Notes under the pieces: model-generated
The model's database searches: none
Told to the model about the DNA's origin: nothing
Seen by the model: the letters and a program-made list of their open reading frames with translations, nothing else
Source: a virus
Direction: 5' to 3' (one strand)
IMG/VR virus record: IMGVR_UViG_3300002835_000169
Location: 1-64,000 of that record
DNA length: 64,000 nucleotides
In this document: piece by piece, positions 1 through 6,992 of the stretch
How positions within the stretch are numbered: the stretch's first letter is position 1
How the letters are laid out: each line of letters opens with the position of its first letter
Position numbers and translations under genes: made by a program

Positions 1-2
1 TG

Positions 3-167
3 TATGAAGTAGTTAAGTGTGTTCAAGTAACTGCTAAAGAAGTAAGAGCAATCAAAAAAGAAATTACACTAGAAGTAATTAACTGGCAATCACAACAACA
101 AGATGAACAAGACCGACTACTACAAGAGTCCGAGGGGACAAAAGAAGATAAGGAGAACGAAGAATGA
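3..167 (+). CDS. Hypothetical protein, C-terminal fragment (cut by window edge)
   Basis: An open frame enters from the left edge and stops with TGA at 165-167, giving about 54 residues of a hydrophilic C-terminus rich in Gln, Glu and Lys. The stop overlaps the ATG of the next gene (ATGA), so the two are translationally coupled in one plus-strand operon. I do not recognise the family. Confidence 0.7.
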   Translation, partial: YEVVKCVQVTAKEVRAIKKEITLEVINWQSQQQDEQDRLLQESEGTKEDKENEE

Positions 168-871
168 CAACACTATCTACACACCGCACAGGCGGTTCAA
201 GAGGCGCAAATGGATACGGAGAGTACCAAGTGCGATACGCAAGTGATAGACAACAACAATTCATAAAGACATTACTAGAAACAAAAGCACATTCTTTTGT
301 AGATGTAGATGTCACAACACTCAATGTTCAAGGTGCTGGAGAACTAATCACTAAGTTACTTGCGCTACCTAACAAAGCAGGAGTCATTAACTCTGCTAGT
401 GAAAAGCAACTTTCTTTTGCGAACTCACTAATCAAAAAGAAAGAGGGCGGTACTGAAACTCTCAATCACTATCTACACAATCGCAAAGTATCTTCTTTAG
501 AAGAACTAGACCGCAAAGATGTGTCTGAGATTATCAACGCACTAAAGTTTGCTAAAGAAGTTACACCGCCAATGAAGATTACAGAGGTTGGTGCTTACAT
601 ACTTGACGGAGTTGTTTATTCAATCCGACAGAACTCTGAAACAAAGCGTTGGAGTGTTTGGACTTACTCTGATGTTGCTAAGAGGTATGTACGCAACGAT
701 AAGGAGTTTGGTGTTCTCTACAAGTTAGATACAACAGACCGCTTAACACTAGAACTTGCTATTAAGTATTCGGCACAAGTTGGTATCTGTGTTCATTGTG
801 GCAAGACATTAACAGTATTGAAATCTGTTGCTGGTGGTATCGGACCGATTTGTGCCAAGAAGTATCACTAA
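164..871 (+). CDS. Unknown early protein with C-terminal DUF6011-like zinc motif
   Basis: A 235-residue protein. The last 25 residues carry CVHCGKTL, then a Ser-Val-Ala-Gly-Gly-Ile-Gly-Pro-Ile-Cys stretch, the pattern of the short DUF6011 zinc-binding tail (CxxC, then GIGPxC) seen in actinobacterial and phage proteins. The rest is helical and unrecognised. It overlaps the gene before by four bases (ATGA). Zinc binding is inferred from the motif; the biological role is unknown. Confidence 0.75.
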   Translation: MTTLSTHRTGGSRGANGYGEYQVRYASDRQQQFIKTLLETKAHSFVDVDVTTLNVQGAGELITKLLALPNKAGVINSASEKQLSFANSLIKKKEGGTETLNHYLHNRKVSSLEELDRKDVSEIINALKFAKEVTPPMKITEVGAYILDGVVYSIRQNSETKRWSVWTYSDVAKRYVRNDKEFGVLYKLDTTDRLTLELAIKYSAQVGICVHCGKTLTVLKSVAGGIGPICAKKYH

Positions 872-885
872 GAAAGGAATGGGAA

Positions 886-1197
886 ATGAAAGTATCTGAA
901 TTAAAAGAACTACTAAAGAAGTATGAACCTGATACACAGTTAGTTGTTGCGCTATGGGATAAAGAATGTTTCAAGGCGTTAGATACGGAAGAACGATTAC
1001 TAACTGATAACGAGTGGGACTATGTTGCCAAAAACTTTAGTGTTCAAGCACACGACCAAATGTTAGGCGCAAGTATTCGTGGTGTATTAGAAAACAAAAT
1101 GAACTCAACAAATGAAGCAACAGAATTATTTATTGCTGACTTTATGGAAACTTATTTAGCAGGTACAACGGAAGAACAACTATGGGATACGGAATAG
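886..1197 (+). CDS. Hypothetical small acidic early protein, paralog of the next gene
   Basis: About 103 residues. The ATG at 886 is preferred over earlier in-frame starts because AGAAAGGAATGGGA lies just upstream and it sits directly after the previous stop. The N-terminus (VSELKELLKKY...DTQLVVALWDKE) resembles that of the following protein, so the two look like diverged duplicates. It ends in the acidic tail EEQLWDTE. Function unknown. Confidence 0.75.
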   Translation: MKVSELKELLKKYEPDTQLVVALWDKECFKALDTEERLLTDNEWDYVAKNFSVQAHDQMLGASIRGVLENKMNSTNEATELFIADFMETYLAGTTEEQLWDTE

Positions 1198-1202
1198 GAA
1201 CA

Positions 1203-1529
1203 ATGAGAACAGTAAAAGAAATTATCCACATTCTCTCTGCGCTTAACCAAGACGATAAGATTTGGGCAATTTGGGTTGATAAGAATGAGTTAATAGACAT
1301 CATTCAAGATACCGACTACACAGATAGTGACGGCAACCCTATTGAACTAAATAAAGAACTTATTAACAATGAGTTTCTTGATGATGTTATGTCTAGCGTT
1401 GATAGTGCTGACTATGTATGGGATAGGTTCAATGATGAACTAAGAGATGAAACAAGAACCAAGTACGAACACATAATCAACAAAGTTGTTGAAGCAAAAG
1501 AAGATACAGACCTATGGGATAAGGAATAA
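1203..1529 (+). CDS. Hypothetical small acidic early protein, paralog of the previous gene
   Basis: About 108 residues from ATG 1203, preceded by GGAATAGGAAC. Helical N-terminus, then IWAIWVDKNEL, aligning with ALWDKECF in the gene before. The protein is strongly acidic and ends DTDLWDKE, the same Leu-Trp-acid tail. The role is unknown; such small acidic early proteins often bind host proteins, but nothing here shows a target. Confidence 0.75.
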   Translation: MRTVKEIIHILSALNQDDKIWAIWVDKNELIDIIQDTDYTDSDGNPIELNKELINNEFLDDVMSSVDSADYVWDRFNDELRDETRTKYEHIINKVVEAKEDTDLWDKE

Positions 1530-1533
1530 ATAA

Positions 1534-1971
1534 ATGACAACACAACTAGAGATACAAAAAGAAACAAGTATAAATGTAAGTGGCAATCTTTCTTTTTATT
1601 GTTATGTGACACTAAAAGATAGTGAGCAGATAATCATTGACATTGAAGAAACAGAATGGAGAAACGGAAGTTACCAATCAACAGGTGTGATAAAGAAGTT
1701 TAGATTAGAGAAAATCTGTTATCAAAACTATGCTCGCCCCGAACACGATTGGGTCAATCTTTATTCAATAGAGGTTCGTGGCTTTAGGAAAGATAAAGGT
1801 TTGCGATACAGAACAGACACCTTTCACAACCTAAGTCAATTAGTAATTGACCAAATCCCTGACCACTATCACAACTACGCAAGGGAAGCGTTTGCTGAAC
1901 AAGTAGTGAAACTACAAGAACGACTAACAACAATGACTAACAAAGGAGTATGCGTTGAACCTAGAAACTAA
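1534..1971 (+). CDS. Hypothetical early protein
   Basis: A 145-residue protein starting four bases after the previous stop. Alternating beta-like and charged segments, no recognised domain, no signal peptide or membrane helix. Its end overlaps the start of the next gene by 17 bases, typical of a compact phage operon. Function unknown. Confidence 0.7.
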   Translation: MTTQLEIQKETSINVSGNLSFYCYVTLKDSEQIIIDIEETEWRNGSYQSTGVIKKFRLEKICYQNYARPEHDWVNLYSIEVRGFRKDKGLRYRTDTFHNLSQLVIDQIPDHYHNYAREAFAEQVVKLQERLTTMTNKGVCVEPRN

Positions 1972-2611
1972 TTCCGCAGGGACAAAATCTAAGCGACTAA
2001 CTAAAGGAATGAAACAAGAGAAAGAACAAATCTTGGTTGGTACTAGAGTGCCTAAATCAGATTTAACTTTGCCAAAAGAAGTTTCAGACATTCTTATTGG
2101 CTTGCCACTAGATGAACGCAGAGCGTATGTGTTTGAGTTACGCAAAGCAGGTTGGACACTTCAATCTTTGGCAACACCACTACACATAACAAGAGAGTCC
2201 GTTCGTCTTTACGGACTAAAAGAACCTACTGGTGAATTATTAGCAAAGGTGAAGCACTTACCTATTGTTACACCGCCTGTAATAGAACTCTTTGTTGAAA
2301 GAGTAAAGCGTGTAAAGCCTGACCCACAGGTGATAGCGCAACTAAAAGAACTTCAACCTAAAGCGTTTATGGTTAGAGGCAAAGGTAAATCTAATCGTGA
2401 AGAAGCAGAACTTTATACACGACTTATCTATGAACTAATGGAGAGTGGCGTATCGGGTTATCGCATAGCAAAAGAACTTGGGGTTACTCATAGTGCGCTG
2501 GCGTTTCGTTTAGTGCGTTACGGATACACAACAAGCAACGGAACTTCGCGTTCATACAGAAAACTAACTAACCGAAAGATAGAAGGAGAAGGAAATGCCG
2601 AACTGGTGTAG
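1955..2611 (+). CDS. Helix-turn-helix DNA-binding protein (two HTH-like segments)
   Basis: 218 residues from a TTG start with AAAGGAG six to eight bases upstream. Two stretches look like helix-turn-helix: residues about 55-85 (AGWTLQSLATPLHITRESVRLY), similar to sigma-factor region 4 or transposase HTHs, and about 165-190 (SGYRIAKELGVTHSALAFRL). A basic tail follows. It probably regulates transcription or binds phage DNA; the site is not evident. This is the only clear HTH protein in the left-hand operon. Confidence 0.65.
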   Translation: MNLETNSAGTKSKRLTKGMKQEKEQILVGTRVPKSDLTLPKEVSDILIGLPLDERRAYVFELRKAGWTLQSLATPLHITRESVRLYGLKEPTGELLAKVKHLPIVTPPVIELFVERVKRVKPDPQVIAQLKELQPKAFMVRGKGKSNREEAELYTRLIYELMESGVSGYRIAKELGVTHSALAFRLVRYGYTTSNGTSRSYRKLTNRKIEGEGNAELV

Positions 2612-3212
2612 TAACGAATTAACAATAGAAGGTAGTCCTAAAGAACTTTCTAAACTAATAAAGAAAGTTGAGATTACTAAGTCAGAAGCAACAGAAACTC
2701 ATTCTGAGTCAATCTTCTCTTGCCACAGAGTTATCCCAAGACCTATTGACCAAGAAGCAAATTGGTACGAATGGAATGTCGCTAACTGGGGAAGCAAGTG
2801 GGACTTGAATGAGGTTCGCTTTGATGGGTCAGTAGAAGACAAAGTAATTGTTTATTCTTTTGAGAGTGCTTGGTCACCTGTTGTACCTGTGGTTGAAGCA
2901 CTCGCAAAAGAGTTTAAGAAACTTTCTTTTACTTATACTTTCTATGAAACTGGTAGCGACTACTGGGGCGAACAATCGTATAAAAAAGGAGAACTTATTA
3001 GTGACGAAAGCGGTGATACAAGTAGCGCAGGTTGCGAAAGACTTGAATACTTAATGGGTAGTCACCACTACTGCGCTGAGTGTTATGACCAAGTGGAGTG
3101 CTACGGAGATAAAACACCGAACCTTTGCGAAGATTGTTTAGCAAAAGATGATGAACAAGAAGTTTCTTTATGGGAAGGAGAAACAAATGTTAAAGATGTA
3201 TCAGGTTTCTAG
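2595..3212 (+). CDS. Api92/YubB-like ferredoxin-fold protein with C-terminal zinc motif
   Basis: 205 residues beginning MPNWCSNELTIEG, the hallmark N-terminus of the Api92-like (YubB, DUF1281) ferredoxin-like family common in phages and plasmids. The family core includes the WNVANWGSKW and AWSPV segments seen here. The last third adds CAECYDQVECYGD followed by CEDC, probably a zinc ribbon, and ends with a SLWEGE tail like its neighbours. Cellular function of the family is not established. It overlaps the previous gene by 17 bases and the next by 26. Confidence 0.8.
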   Translation: MPNWCSNELTIEGSPKELSKLIKKVEITKSEATETHSESIFSCHRVIPRPIDQEANWYEWNVANWGSKWDLNEVRFDGSVEDKVIVYSFESAWSPVVPVVEALAKEFKKLSFTYTFYETGSDYWGEQSYKKGELISDESGDTSSAGCERLEYLMGSHHYCAECYDQVECYGDKTPNLCEDCLAKDDEQEVSLWEGETNVKDVSGF

Positions 3213-3408
3213 TGGTGTCTATCAAACAAAAGACGACCTGTTTCGGATAAAGAAGATAGACAACAACAAATGGAGTTGGTTCGTAAGAAGTGGCTCTGGT
3301 TGGATAGCAAAAGATAAAAGACAATACAAAACTAAAACTTGGTGCGAAAGATGTATTGAGGTTGAAAGTGGTTTTGTTTATGATGATGAAACACTATGGG
3401 AAGGGTAA
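3187..3408 (+). CDS. Hypothetical small protein
   Basis: About 73 residues from ATG 3187, with GGAAGGAGA upstream inside the previous gene. Many aromatic and Lys residues (WSWFVRSGSGW) and a CERC pair. It ends DDETLWEG, sharing the Leu-Trp-acid tail of this operon. Function unknown. Confidence 0.7.
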   Translation: MLKMYQVSSGVYQTKDDLFRIKKIDNNKWSWFVRSGSGWIAKDKRQYKTKTWCERCIEVESGFVYDDETLWEG

Positions 3409-3415
3409 AAGAAGA

Positions 3416-3604
3416 ATGGCAATTAAGTCGTACAAAGTAGAACTAACTACCGCGATTGCGGTAACGATAGACAATGACGAACACACCGCTAACAACTTGT
3501 GGGAAGTTATTGTGGGTAAAGCAAAGACACAGATGATAGACCAAGACCTCAACGATAAAACTTATGTGTTGAAGGTTGTATCCGAAGTTACAGAAAGGGA
3601 ATAA
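3416..3604 (+). CDS. Hypothetical small protein
   Basis: 62 residues from ATG 3416, eight bases after the previous stop with AAAGAAG upstream. Beta-strand-like pattern (SYKVELTTAIAVTIDNDE) then a helix. No recognised motif. Function unknown. Confidence 0.65.
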   Translation: MAIKSYKVELTTAIAVTIDNDEHTANNLWEVIVGKAKTQMIDQDLNDKTYVLKVVSEVTERE

Positions 3605-3607
3605 AAA

Positions 3608-3760
3608 ATGGTACTAGACACAGGAACAATGATAGGAATGATTATCGCTCTCGTTGGCTCTCTCTCAGTAATGGGATTGTTTTGGAAAGAGAACATTCAG
3701 TTACAAAAGAAGGTTCGTATCCTTCAAGTAGCACTAAGAGATGAAAGGAGAAAGAAGTAA
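3608..3760 (+). CDS. Small single-pass membrane protein
   Basis: 50 residues. Residues about 7-26 (TMIGMIIALVGSLSVMGLFW) form one hydrophobic transmembrane helix, followed by a basic amphipathic helix (QKKVRILQVALRDERRKK), giving a likely N-out/C-in topology. The TAA overlaps the ATG of the next gene. It could be a membrane-associated early protein or a spanin/holin accessory; there is no direct evidence for either. Confidence 0.65.
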   Translation: MVLDTGTMIGMIIALVGSLSVMGLFWKENIQLQKKVRILQVALRDERRKK

Positions 3761-3924
3761 TGGGAACACTATTCGTTCGTAAGATTACAGAAGCAGATGA
3801 ACTATGGGTCTGCGATAACTGTAACCAACAAGGTGTCCGAGCAAATGGCAAAGACATTATGGGTGCTAAAGAAGTTGTGATGTGGTTCTGTTACAACTGC
3901 GTAAGAAAAGTAACTGGGGTATGA
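3760..3924 (+). CDS. Small zinc-ribbon protein
   Basis: 54 residues with two CxxC pairs, CDNC and CYNC, about 25 residues apart, the spacing of a rubredoxin-like zinc ribbon. The start overlaps the previous stop (TAATG) and its stop overlaps the next start (ATGA). Likely nucleic-acid or protein binding; no specific function can be assigned. Confidence 0.65.
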   Translation: MGTLFVRKITEADELWVCDNCNQQGVRANGKDIMGAKEVVMWFCYNCVRKVTGV

Positions 3925-4112
3925 AGTGCCAAGAGAAAACTGCTTACCCAACTAAATACAAAGCAGAAAAGGCTATGTCTTTGATTTGGAAAAATCATTG
4001 GCTAAATAACAATAGAAAGAAACCTTGTGCTACTTACAAATGCGAAATCTGCGGTAAGTGGCACTTAACAAGCCAAGCCCGAAGGGACAAAACAAATAGC
4101 ACAAAGAACTAA
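3921..4112 (+). CDS. Small basic zinc-finger protein
   Basis: 63 residues from ATG 3921. Very basic, with CATYKCEICGKWHLTS, a CxxC followed by a His, typical of small phage zinc proteins that recognise RNA or DNA (for example KCxxCGxWHl modules). Last clear member of the early operon before the HNH-type gene. Function unknown. Confidence 0.65.
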   Translation: MKCQEKTAYPTKYKAEKAMSLIWKNHWLNNNRKKPCATYKCEICGKWHLTSQARRDKTNSTKN

Positions 4113-4689
4113 GACCTGTATTGGTTGTTACGAGGCACTACCACTAGCAAGGTTTAACAAGTTTCCGCAAGGTTCATACGGCAGACGAGCAAGGTGTAAG
4201 TCGTGCCAAGCAATTCAACGCAAAGGTTCTGCTGATAGAACGGCAAAACGATTAGCGTTGGAGTCACAAGGCAAAAGACAATGTAGCAAGTGCGGTAAGA
4301 AGAAAGCCTTATCTTCTTTCCAACTTGCTAAAAGACAAAACCGCCAAGCAACACGAAGCGGAGTATGTAAGCCTTGTGTAAGTGAAAGACAAAAGAACAA
4401 TCATTTAACTAAGAACCAAGAGATAAGGTTGTTCGTCTATAACTACAAGAAGAAACACCCTTGTAAAGTATGCGGTGAAACTGATGTAGAGATGTTGGAG
4501 TTTGACCACATACACTCAAAGAAGTTTGACATTAGCAACGGAATAGCCAAAGGTGTAAGTATGAACTTGCTAAAGAAGGAACTTGCTAAGTGTGTAGTGT
4601 TATGTTCCAATCACCACCGCAAGAAAACACACGCTGAACGCAACACTTGGATACACAGGCTCGCAAAAGAAGATACAAAAAGAAAATAA
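4096..4689 (+). CDS. HNH-type endonuclease-like protein with two upstream zinc ribbons (start uncertain)
   Basis: The clear part is an HNH/endonuclease-VII-like core: CKVCGE, then EFDHIHS, then VVLCSNHHRKKTH near the C-terminus. Upstream in the same frame are two Cys-pair modules, CSKCG...CKPC and, further up, CIGC...CKSC (about 4114-4209). The first canonical start, TTG 4258, would remove the first module and has no ribosome site. The frame is open back to 4069, so I propose a non-AUG start, ATA 4096 behind GAAGGGAC, or ATT 4120. Such HNH proteins often act as homing or packaging-linked nucleases; the substrate is not shown here. Confidence 0.6.
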   Translation: MAQRTKTCIGCYEALPLARFNKFPQGSYGRRARCKSCQAIQRKGSADRTAKRLALESQGKRQCSKCGKKKALSSFQLAKRQNRQATRSGVCKPCVSERQKNNHLTKNQEIRLFVYNYKKKHPCKVCGETDVEMLEFDHIHSKKFDISNGIAKGVSMNLLKKELAKCVVLCSNHHRKKTHAERNTWIHRLAKEDTKRK

Positions 4690-4692
4690 ACT

Positions 4693-4737
4693 AAAGGGGG
4701 ATAGATTGCCAACTGGCAACCTATCCCCCTTTTTTTG
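4693..4737 (+). terminator. Rho-independent terminator after the early operon
   Basis: AAAGGGGGATAG pairs with CTATCCCCCTTT, enclosing a second stem TTGCCA-AC-TGGCAA, followed by a run of seven T. It lies four bases after the HNH-type gene and ends the early plus-strand operon. Confidence 0.9.
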
Positions 4738-4755
4738 CGCCATAAGTTACTCGCT

Positions 4756-4769
4756 GGTAGGGTGTCCTT
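4756..4769 (+). promoter_or_regulatory. Candidate -10 element or ribosome site of the integrase gene
   Basis: TAGGGT at 4758-4763 matches the actinobacterial -10 pattern TANNNT and lies six bases before the ATG, the spacing of a leaderless transcript. The overlapping GGTAGGG could instead be a Shine-Dalgarno. Only about 32 bases separate the upstream terminator from the start codon. Confidence 0.35.
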
Positions 4770-6137
4770 ATGGCTTACGCAATCAAACGCAAAGGGCGAT
4801 TTACCGCCTATTACCGCCAAGACGGAAAAGTCAAATCCGTAGGCACTTACTCATCTAGGGCTAAAGCACTTAACGCTGGATTACTTGCCGAAGAAGGCGA
4901 GTTTAATCTAATGCCCGAAAACCAAAAGACATTCAACACTTACTTAGAGCAATTAGCACTTTCACCCGACATCAGAGTAATCACCCGTAAGAACTACATC
5001 ACCCTGCTAAAGAAGTATGCCCAACCTTCTTTAGGTTCTAAGCGCATCTCCGCAATTACCAAGAAAGACATTAAGGCATTGTTGGATAACCTCGCAAGCA
5101 AAGGGGTTAGCCCAAGCACACTCTCACACCTAAAGACTTCTTTAGGTTCTTTATTCAGGCTCGCCGTTGATGATGACGCAATAGCCACAAACCCAACCCA
5201 CCGCATAAGACTAAGCACGCCCAAGCCTGACCCCACCTACACCCTAGAGCCTAAAGACTTTCAGGCTATCTTAAAGAACTTACCCACAGACGGAAGCGTT
5301 CTTTTAGCCCAGTTTCTCATAGCCTCTGGCTGCCGTTATGGGGAAGCCACAGAACTCAGAGTCAAAGACTTTAACTTCCAATCCAAAGAAGTCTATGTCA
5401 GGCGCACAGTTTCAGATGTTGGCTACGCATACCAGCCCGCAGGGACAAAGTCCGAGGGGACAAGATTTCTTGTTGTTCCAGCAACAAAAAACGGCAACAA
5501 ACGAACTGTTGTTCTGAGCTCAGCTCTAGTAGCAGAGATAAAGAAGTTTGTAAAGGCAAAAGCCTTAGCAAAAGAAGACCTGCTCTTCTCAAAGCACCTG
5601 GTTGAGAAGAGGAGTAAAATAGAAAGCCCTACCACAAGCGTAGTAGGGAAGCCTTACACCATTGGAAGCAGGACATTCCAACACGCAACAGCGTATTCGT
5701 ACAATGTGGGCGGTTGTAGGTGTCAGGTATGTAAGGAAGCGGTCAGGGAGTACCGCAATCACTATAGAAAGGACAAGGGAAAGGGCAAGGTAGAAAGCCT
5801 TAGCAAAAGCGAAAGCCATAGCAAAAGCCATAGCAAAAGCGAAAGCCTTAGCAAAAGCCATAGCAAAAGCCTTAGCAAAAGCGACGGACACCTACCTCGT
5901 GACAAGTGGCGAGCCATTTGGAACGAAGCCATCAACAAGTCAGGGATTGGTTGGTATCCAACCACTCACGACCTACGGCACGCTAACGCTACCCAGTTGT
6001 TAAAGAACGGGGTAGATGTGCACGAGGTCAAAGAGCGGTTAGGTCACCAGTCAATCGTAACTACGGAGAGATACCTGCATCGTATCCGCCACCAGCAGTC
6101 AAACGCAGCCGAGGTTGTGAATGACTATTTGGAGTGA
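4770..6137 (+). CDS. int: Tyrosine integrase with Cys motif and Ser-Lys-Ser repeat insertion
   Basis: 455 residues. Order: N-terminal arm-binding domain (about 1-50), SAM-like core-binding domain (about 55-150), catalytic domain. Catalytic residues seen are Arg189 (GCRYGEATEL), His400 and Arg403 (HDLRH), His426 (LGHQS) and nucleophile Tyr435 (TTERYLH). Between the first Arg and the HxxR box is an insertion with GCRCQVC (315-321), recalling integrases of actinobacterial phages, followed by a 30-residue repeat of Ser-Lys-Ser units (342-371). It catalyses site-specific insertion or excision, so the phage is likely temperate. No attP core was recognised nearby. The stop overlaps the next gene. 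Confidence 0.93.
   Translation: MAYAIKRKGRFTAYYRQDGKVKSVGTYSSRAKALNAGLLAEEGEFNLMPENQKTFNTYLEQLALSPDIRVITRKNYITLLKKYAQPSLGSKRISAITKKDIKALLDNLASKGVSPSTLSHLKTSLGSLFRLAVDDDAIATNPTHRIRLSTPKPDPTYTLEPKDFQAILKNLPTDGSVLLAQFLIASGCRYGEATELRVKDFNFQSKEVYVRRTVSDVGYAYQPAGTKSEGTRFLVVPATKNGNKRTVVLSSALVAEIKKFVKAKALAKEDLLFSKHLVEKRSKIESPTTSVVGKPYTIGSRTFQHATAYSYNVGGCRCQVCKEAVREYRNHYRKDKGKGKVESLSKSESHSKSHSKSESLSKSHSKSLSKSDGHLPRDKWRAIWNEAINKSGIGWYPTTHDLRHANATQLLKNGVDVHEVKERLGHQSIVTTERYLHRIRHQQSNAAEVVNDYLE
5793..5882 (+). repeat. Short tandem repeat inside the integrase (AGCAAAAGC units)
   Basis: About ten imperfect copies of a 6-12 base unit around AGCAAAAGC with CATT/CCTTA/GAA variants, encoding alternating Ser-Lys-Ser with His, Leu or Glu. 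In frame, so the protein stays intact. Copies of the same unit recur at 6676-6709 outside any gene. Confidence 0.85.
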
Positions 6138-6664
6138 TTATGAAACTAACAACAAAAGGAAAGATTGTGTTTGGGTCGTTGTTTACAGCGATGTTTTTGG
6201 CTTTAGGAATGGTGGTTTTACCACCAGCCCTTAGTCCAGAAAAAGCCGAAGCACAAGCAGTAGAGCAAGAAACGCAAGAAGATGTACTTTCCAAGTATGT
6301 CAATGCAGATGATTTAACTGACCCTCAGTTAGTTGAGTTACTGCAAGCCGTAGGCTTCAAAGGTCAAGACCTTAAAGAAGCGTGGGCTATTGCGATGAAA
6401 GAATCACACGGTAGCCCTCTATCTCACAACGGTAATCGTAAGACAGGAGACAACTCCTACGGTCTATTCCAAATCAATATGATTGGTTCATTGGGAGATG
6501 CAAGAAGGGATAAGTTCAATTTGGCTTCAAATGCTGAACTGTTCAACCCTGTGGTAAATGCCCAAATCGCTTATTTTATGAGCGGTGGAGGTAAAGACTG
6601 GAGCGCGTGGAAAGGAACAGAGACTGACGTTGTAAAGCGTTGGTTAAAGAAGTTCCCTTCTTAA
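6134..6664 (+). CDS. Membrane-anchored or secreted lysozyme / lytic transglycosylase
   Basis: 176 residues (GTG 6134, or ATG 6140). Residues about 11-30 form a hydrophobic signal or anchor segment after a basic start, ending near Ala-Glu-Ala. The rest is an SLT/lysozyme-like fold: Glu90 in AMKESHG is the likely catalytic acid, followed by NSYGLFQIN and a C-terminal KDWSAWKG typical of transglycosylase domains in actinobacteria. It would cleave peptidoglycan glycan strands from outside the membrane. It overlaps the integrase stop and is co-transcribed with it; it could be an endolysin or a lysogeny-expressed wall enzyme. Confidence 0.8.
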   Translation: MIMKLTTKGKIVFGSLFTAMFLALGMVVLPPALSPEKAEAQAVEQETQEDVLSKYVNADDLTDPQLVELLQAVGFKGQDLKEAWAIAMKESHGSPLSHNGNRKTGDNSYGLFQINMIGSLGDARRDKFNLASNAELFNPVVNAQIAYFMSGGGKDWSAWKGTETDVVKRWLKKFPS

Positions 6665-6675
6665 GCATAAGTCGT

Positions 6676-6709
6676 AGCCAAAGCAAAAAGCAAAAGCCAT
6701 AGCAAAAGC
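6676..6709 (+). repeat. Intergenic copy of the integrase SKS repeat
   Basis: AGCCAAAGCAAAAAGC followed by AAAAGCCATAGCAAAAGC repeats the unit found at 5793-5882, here in noncoding DNA directly after the lysozyme stop and before a terminator. See the repeat entry in the integrase. Confidence 0.75.
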
Positions 6710-6725
6710 AGGCGCATAATGGAAG

Positions 6726-6755
6726 CCCCCTCAGAAATGAGGGGGTTTTCTTTTT
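6726..6755 (+). terminator. Rho-independent terminator after int-lysozyme
   Basis: CCCCCTCA-GAAA-TGAGGGGG followed by TTTTCTTTTT: an 8-bp GC-rich stem with a GAAA tetraloop and a T tract. Confidence 0.93.
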
Positions 6756-6759
6756 GTGT

Positions 6760-6765
6760 TACACT
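6760..6765 (+). promoter_or_regulatory. Candidate -10 element for the 52-residue gene
   Basis: TACACT fits TANNNT and lies just after the terminator T tract; transcription would start near 6772, leaving a short leader that holds the AAGGAAAGGGGG ribosome site before ATG 6789. No clear -35 is visible. Confidence 0.3.
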
Positions 6766-6788
6766 CAGAGAAGGAAAGGGGGTAGTAA

Positions 6789-6947
6789 ATGGCAAAGCAT
6801 CACGACAAGGTTGCAGCAGCATTAGCAACCAGAATTGCAAATATGCCTAAAGGCGAAGGTTATAAGAAGCCTGGAAGTATGAATCCAAGAAAGACTGGAT
6901 TTATGAGCATTAAGGCTAATGAAGCCAAACGGATTTTAAGTAAGTAA
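6789..6947 (+). CDS. Hypothetical small basic protein, monocistronic
   Basis: 52 residues from ATG 6789, with a strong GAAAGGGGG ribosome site. Basic (pattern AKHHDKVAAALATRI, then YKKPGSMNPRKTG). It is flanked on both sides by terminators, so it forms its own transcription unit. The tidy isolation suggests independent, possibly constitutive, expression. No family recognised. Confidence 0.7.
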   Translation: MAKHHDKVAAALATRIANMPKGEGYKKPGSMNPRKTGFMSIKANEAKRILSK

Positions 6948-6951
6948 GAAT

Positions 6952-6980
6952 AAGCCCTGAGAAATCAGGGCTTTTTCTTT
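6952..6980 (+). terminator. Rho-independent terminator
   Basis: AAGCCCTGA-GAAA-TCAGGGCTT followed by TTTCTTT: a 9-bp stem with GAAA loop and T tract, five bases after the 52-residue gene. Confidence 0.92.
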
Positions 6981-6985
6981 ATCCT
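6980..6985 (+). promoter_or_regulatory. Candidate leaderless promoter -10
   Basis: TATCCT (TANNNT) ends exactly seven bases before ATG 6993. No Shine-Dalgarno exists in the 12 bases between the terminator and this ATG, so a leaderless mRNA starting at the ATG is the simplest reading. Confidence 0.45.
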
Positions 6986-6992
6986 TGTACTT

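Noticed and set aside
5589-5965. Long antisense frames opposite the integrase repeat
   Set aside because: They arise from the repetitive Ser-Lys-Ser DNA read on the other strand, are all Ala/Phe/Leu, and overlap a gene with intact catalytic motifs.
4738-6800. attP core next to the integrase
   Set aside because: No tRNA 3-prime-end-like sequence or clear core with flanking arm sites could be recognised; only the AGCAAAAGC repeats are present.
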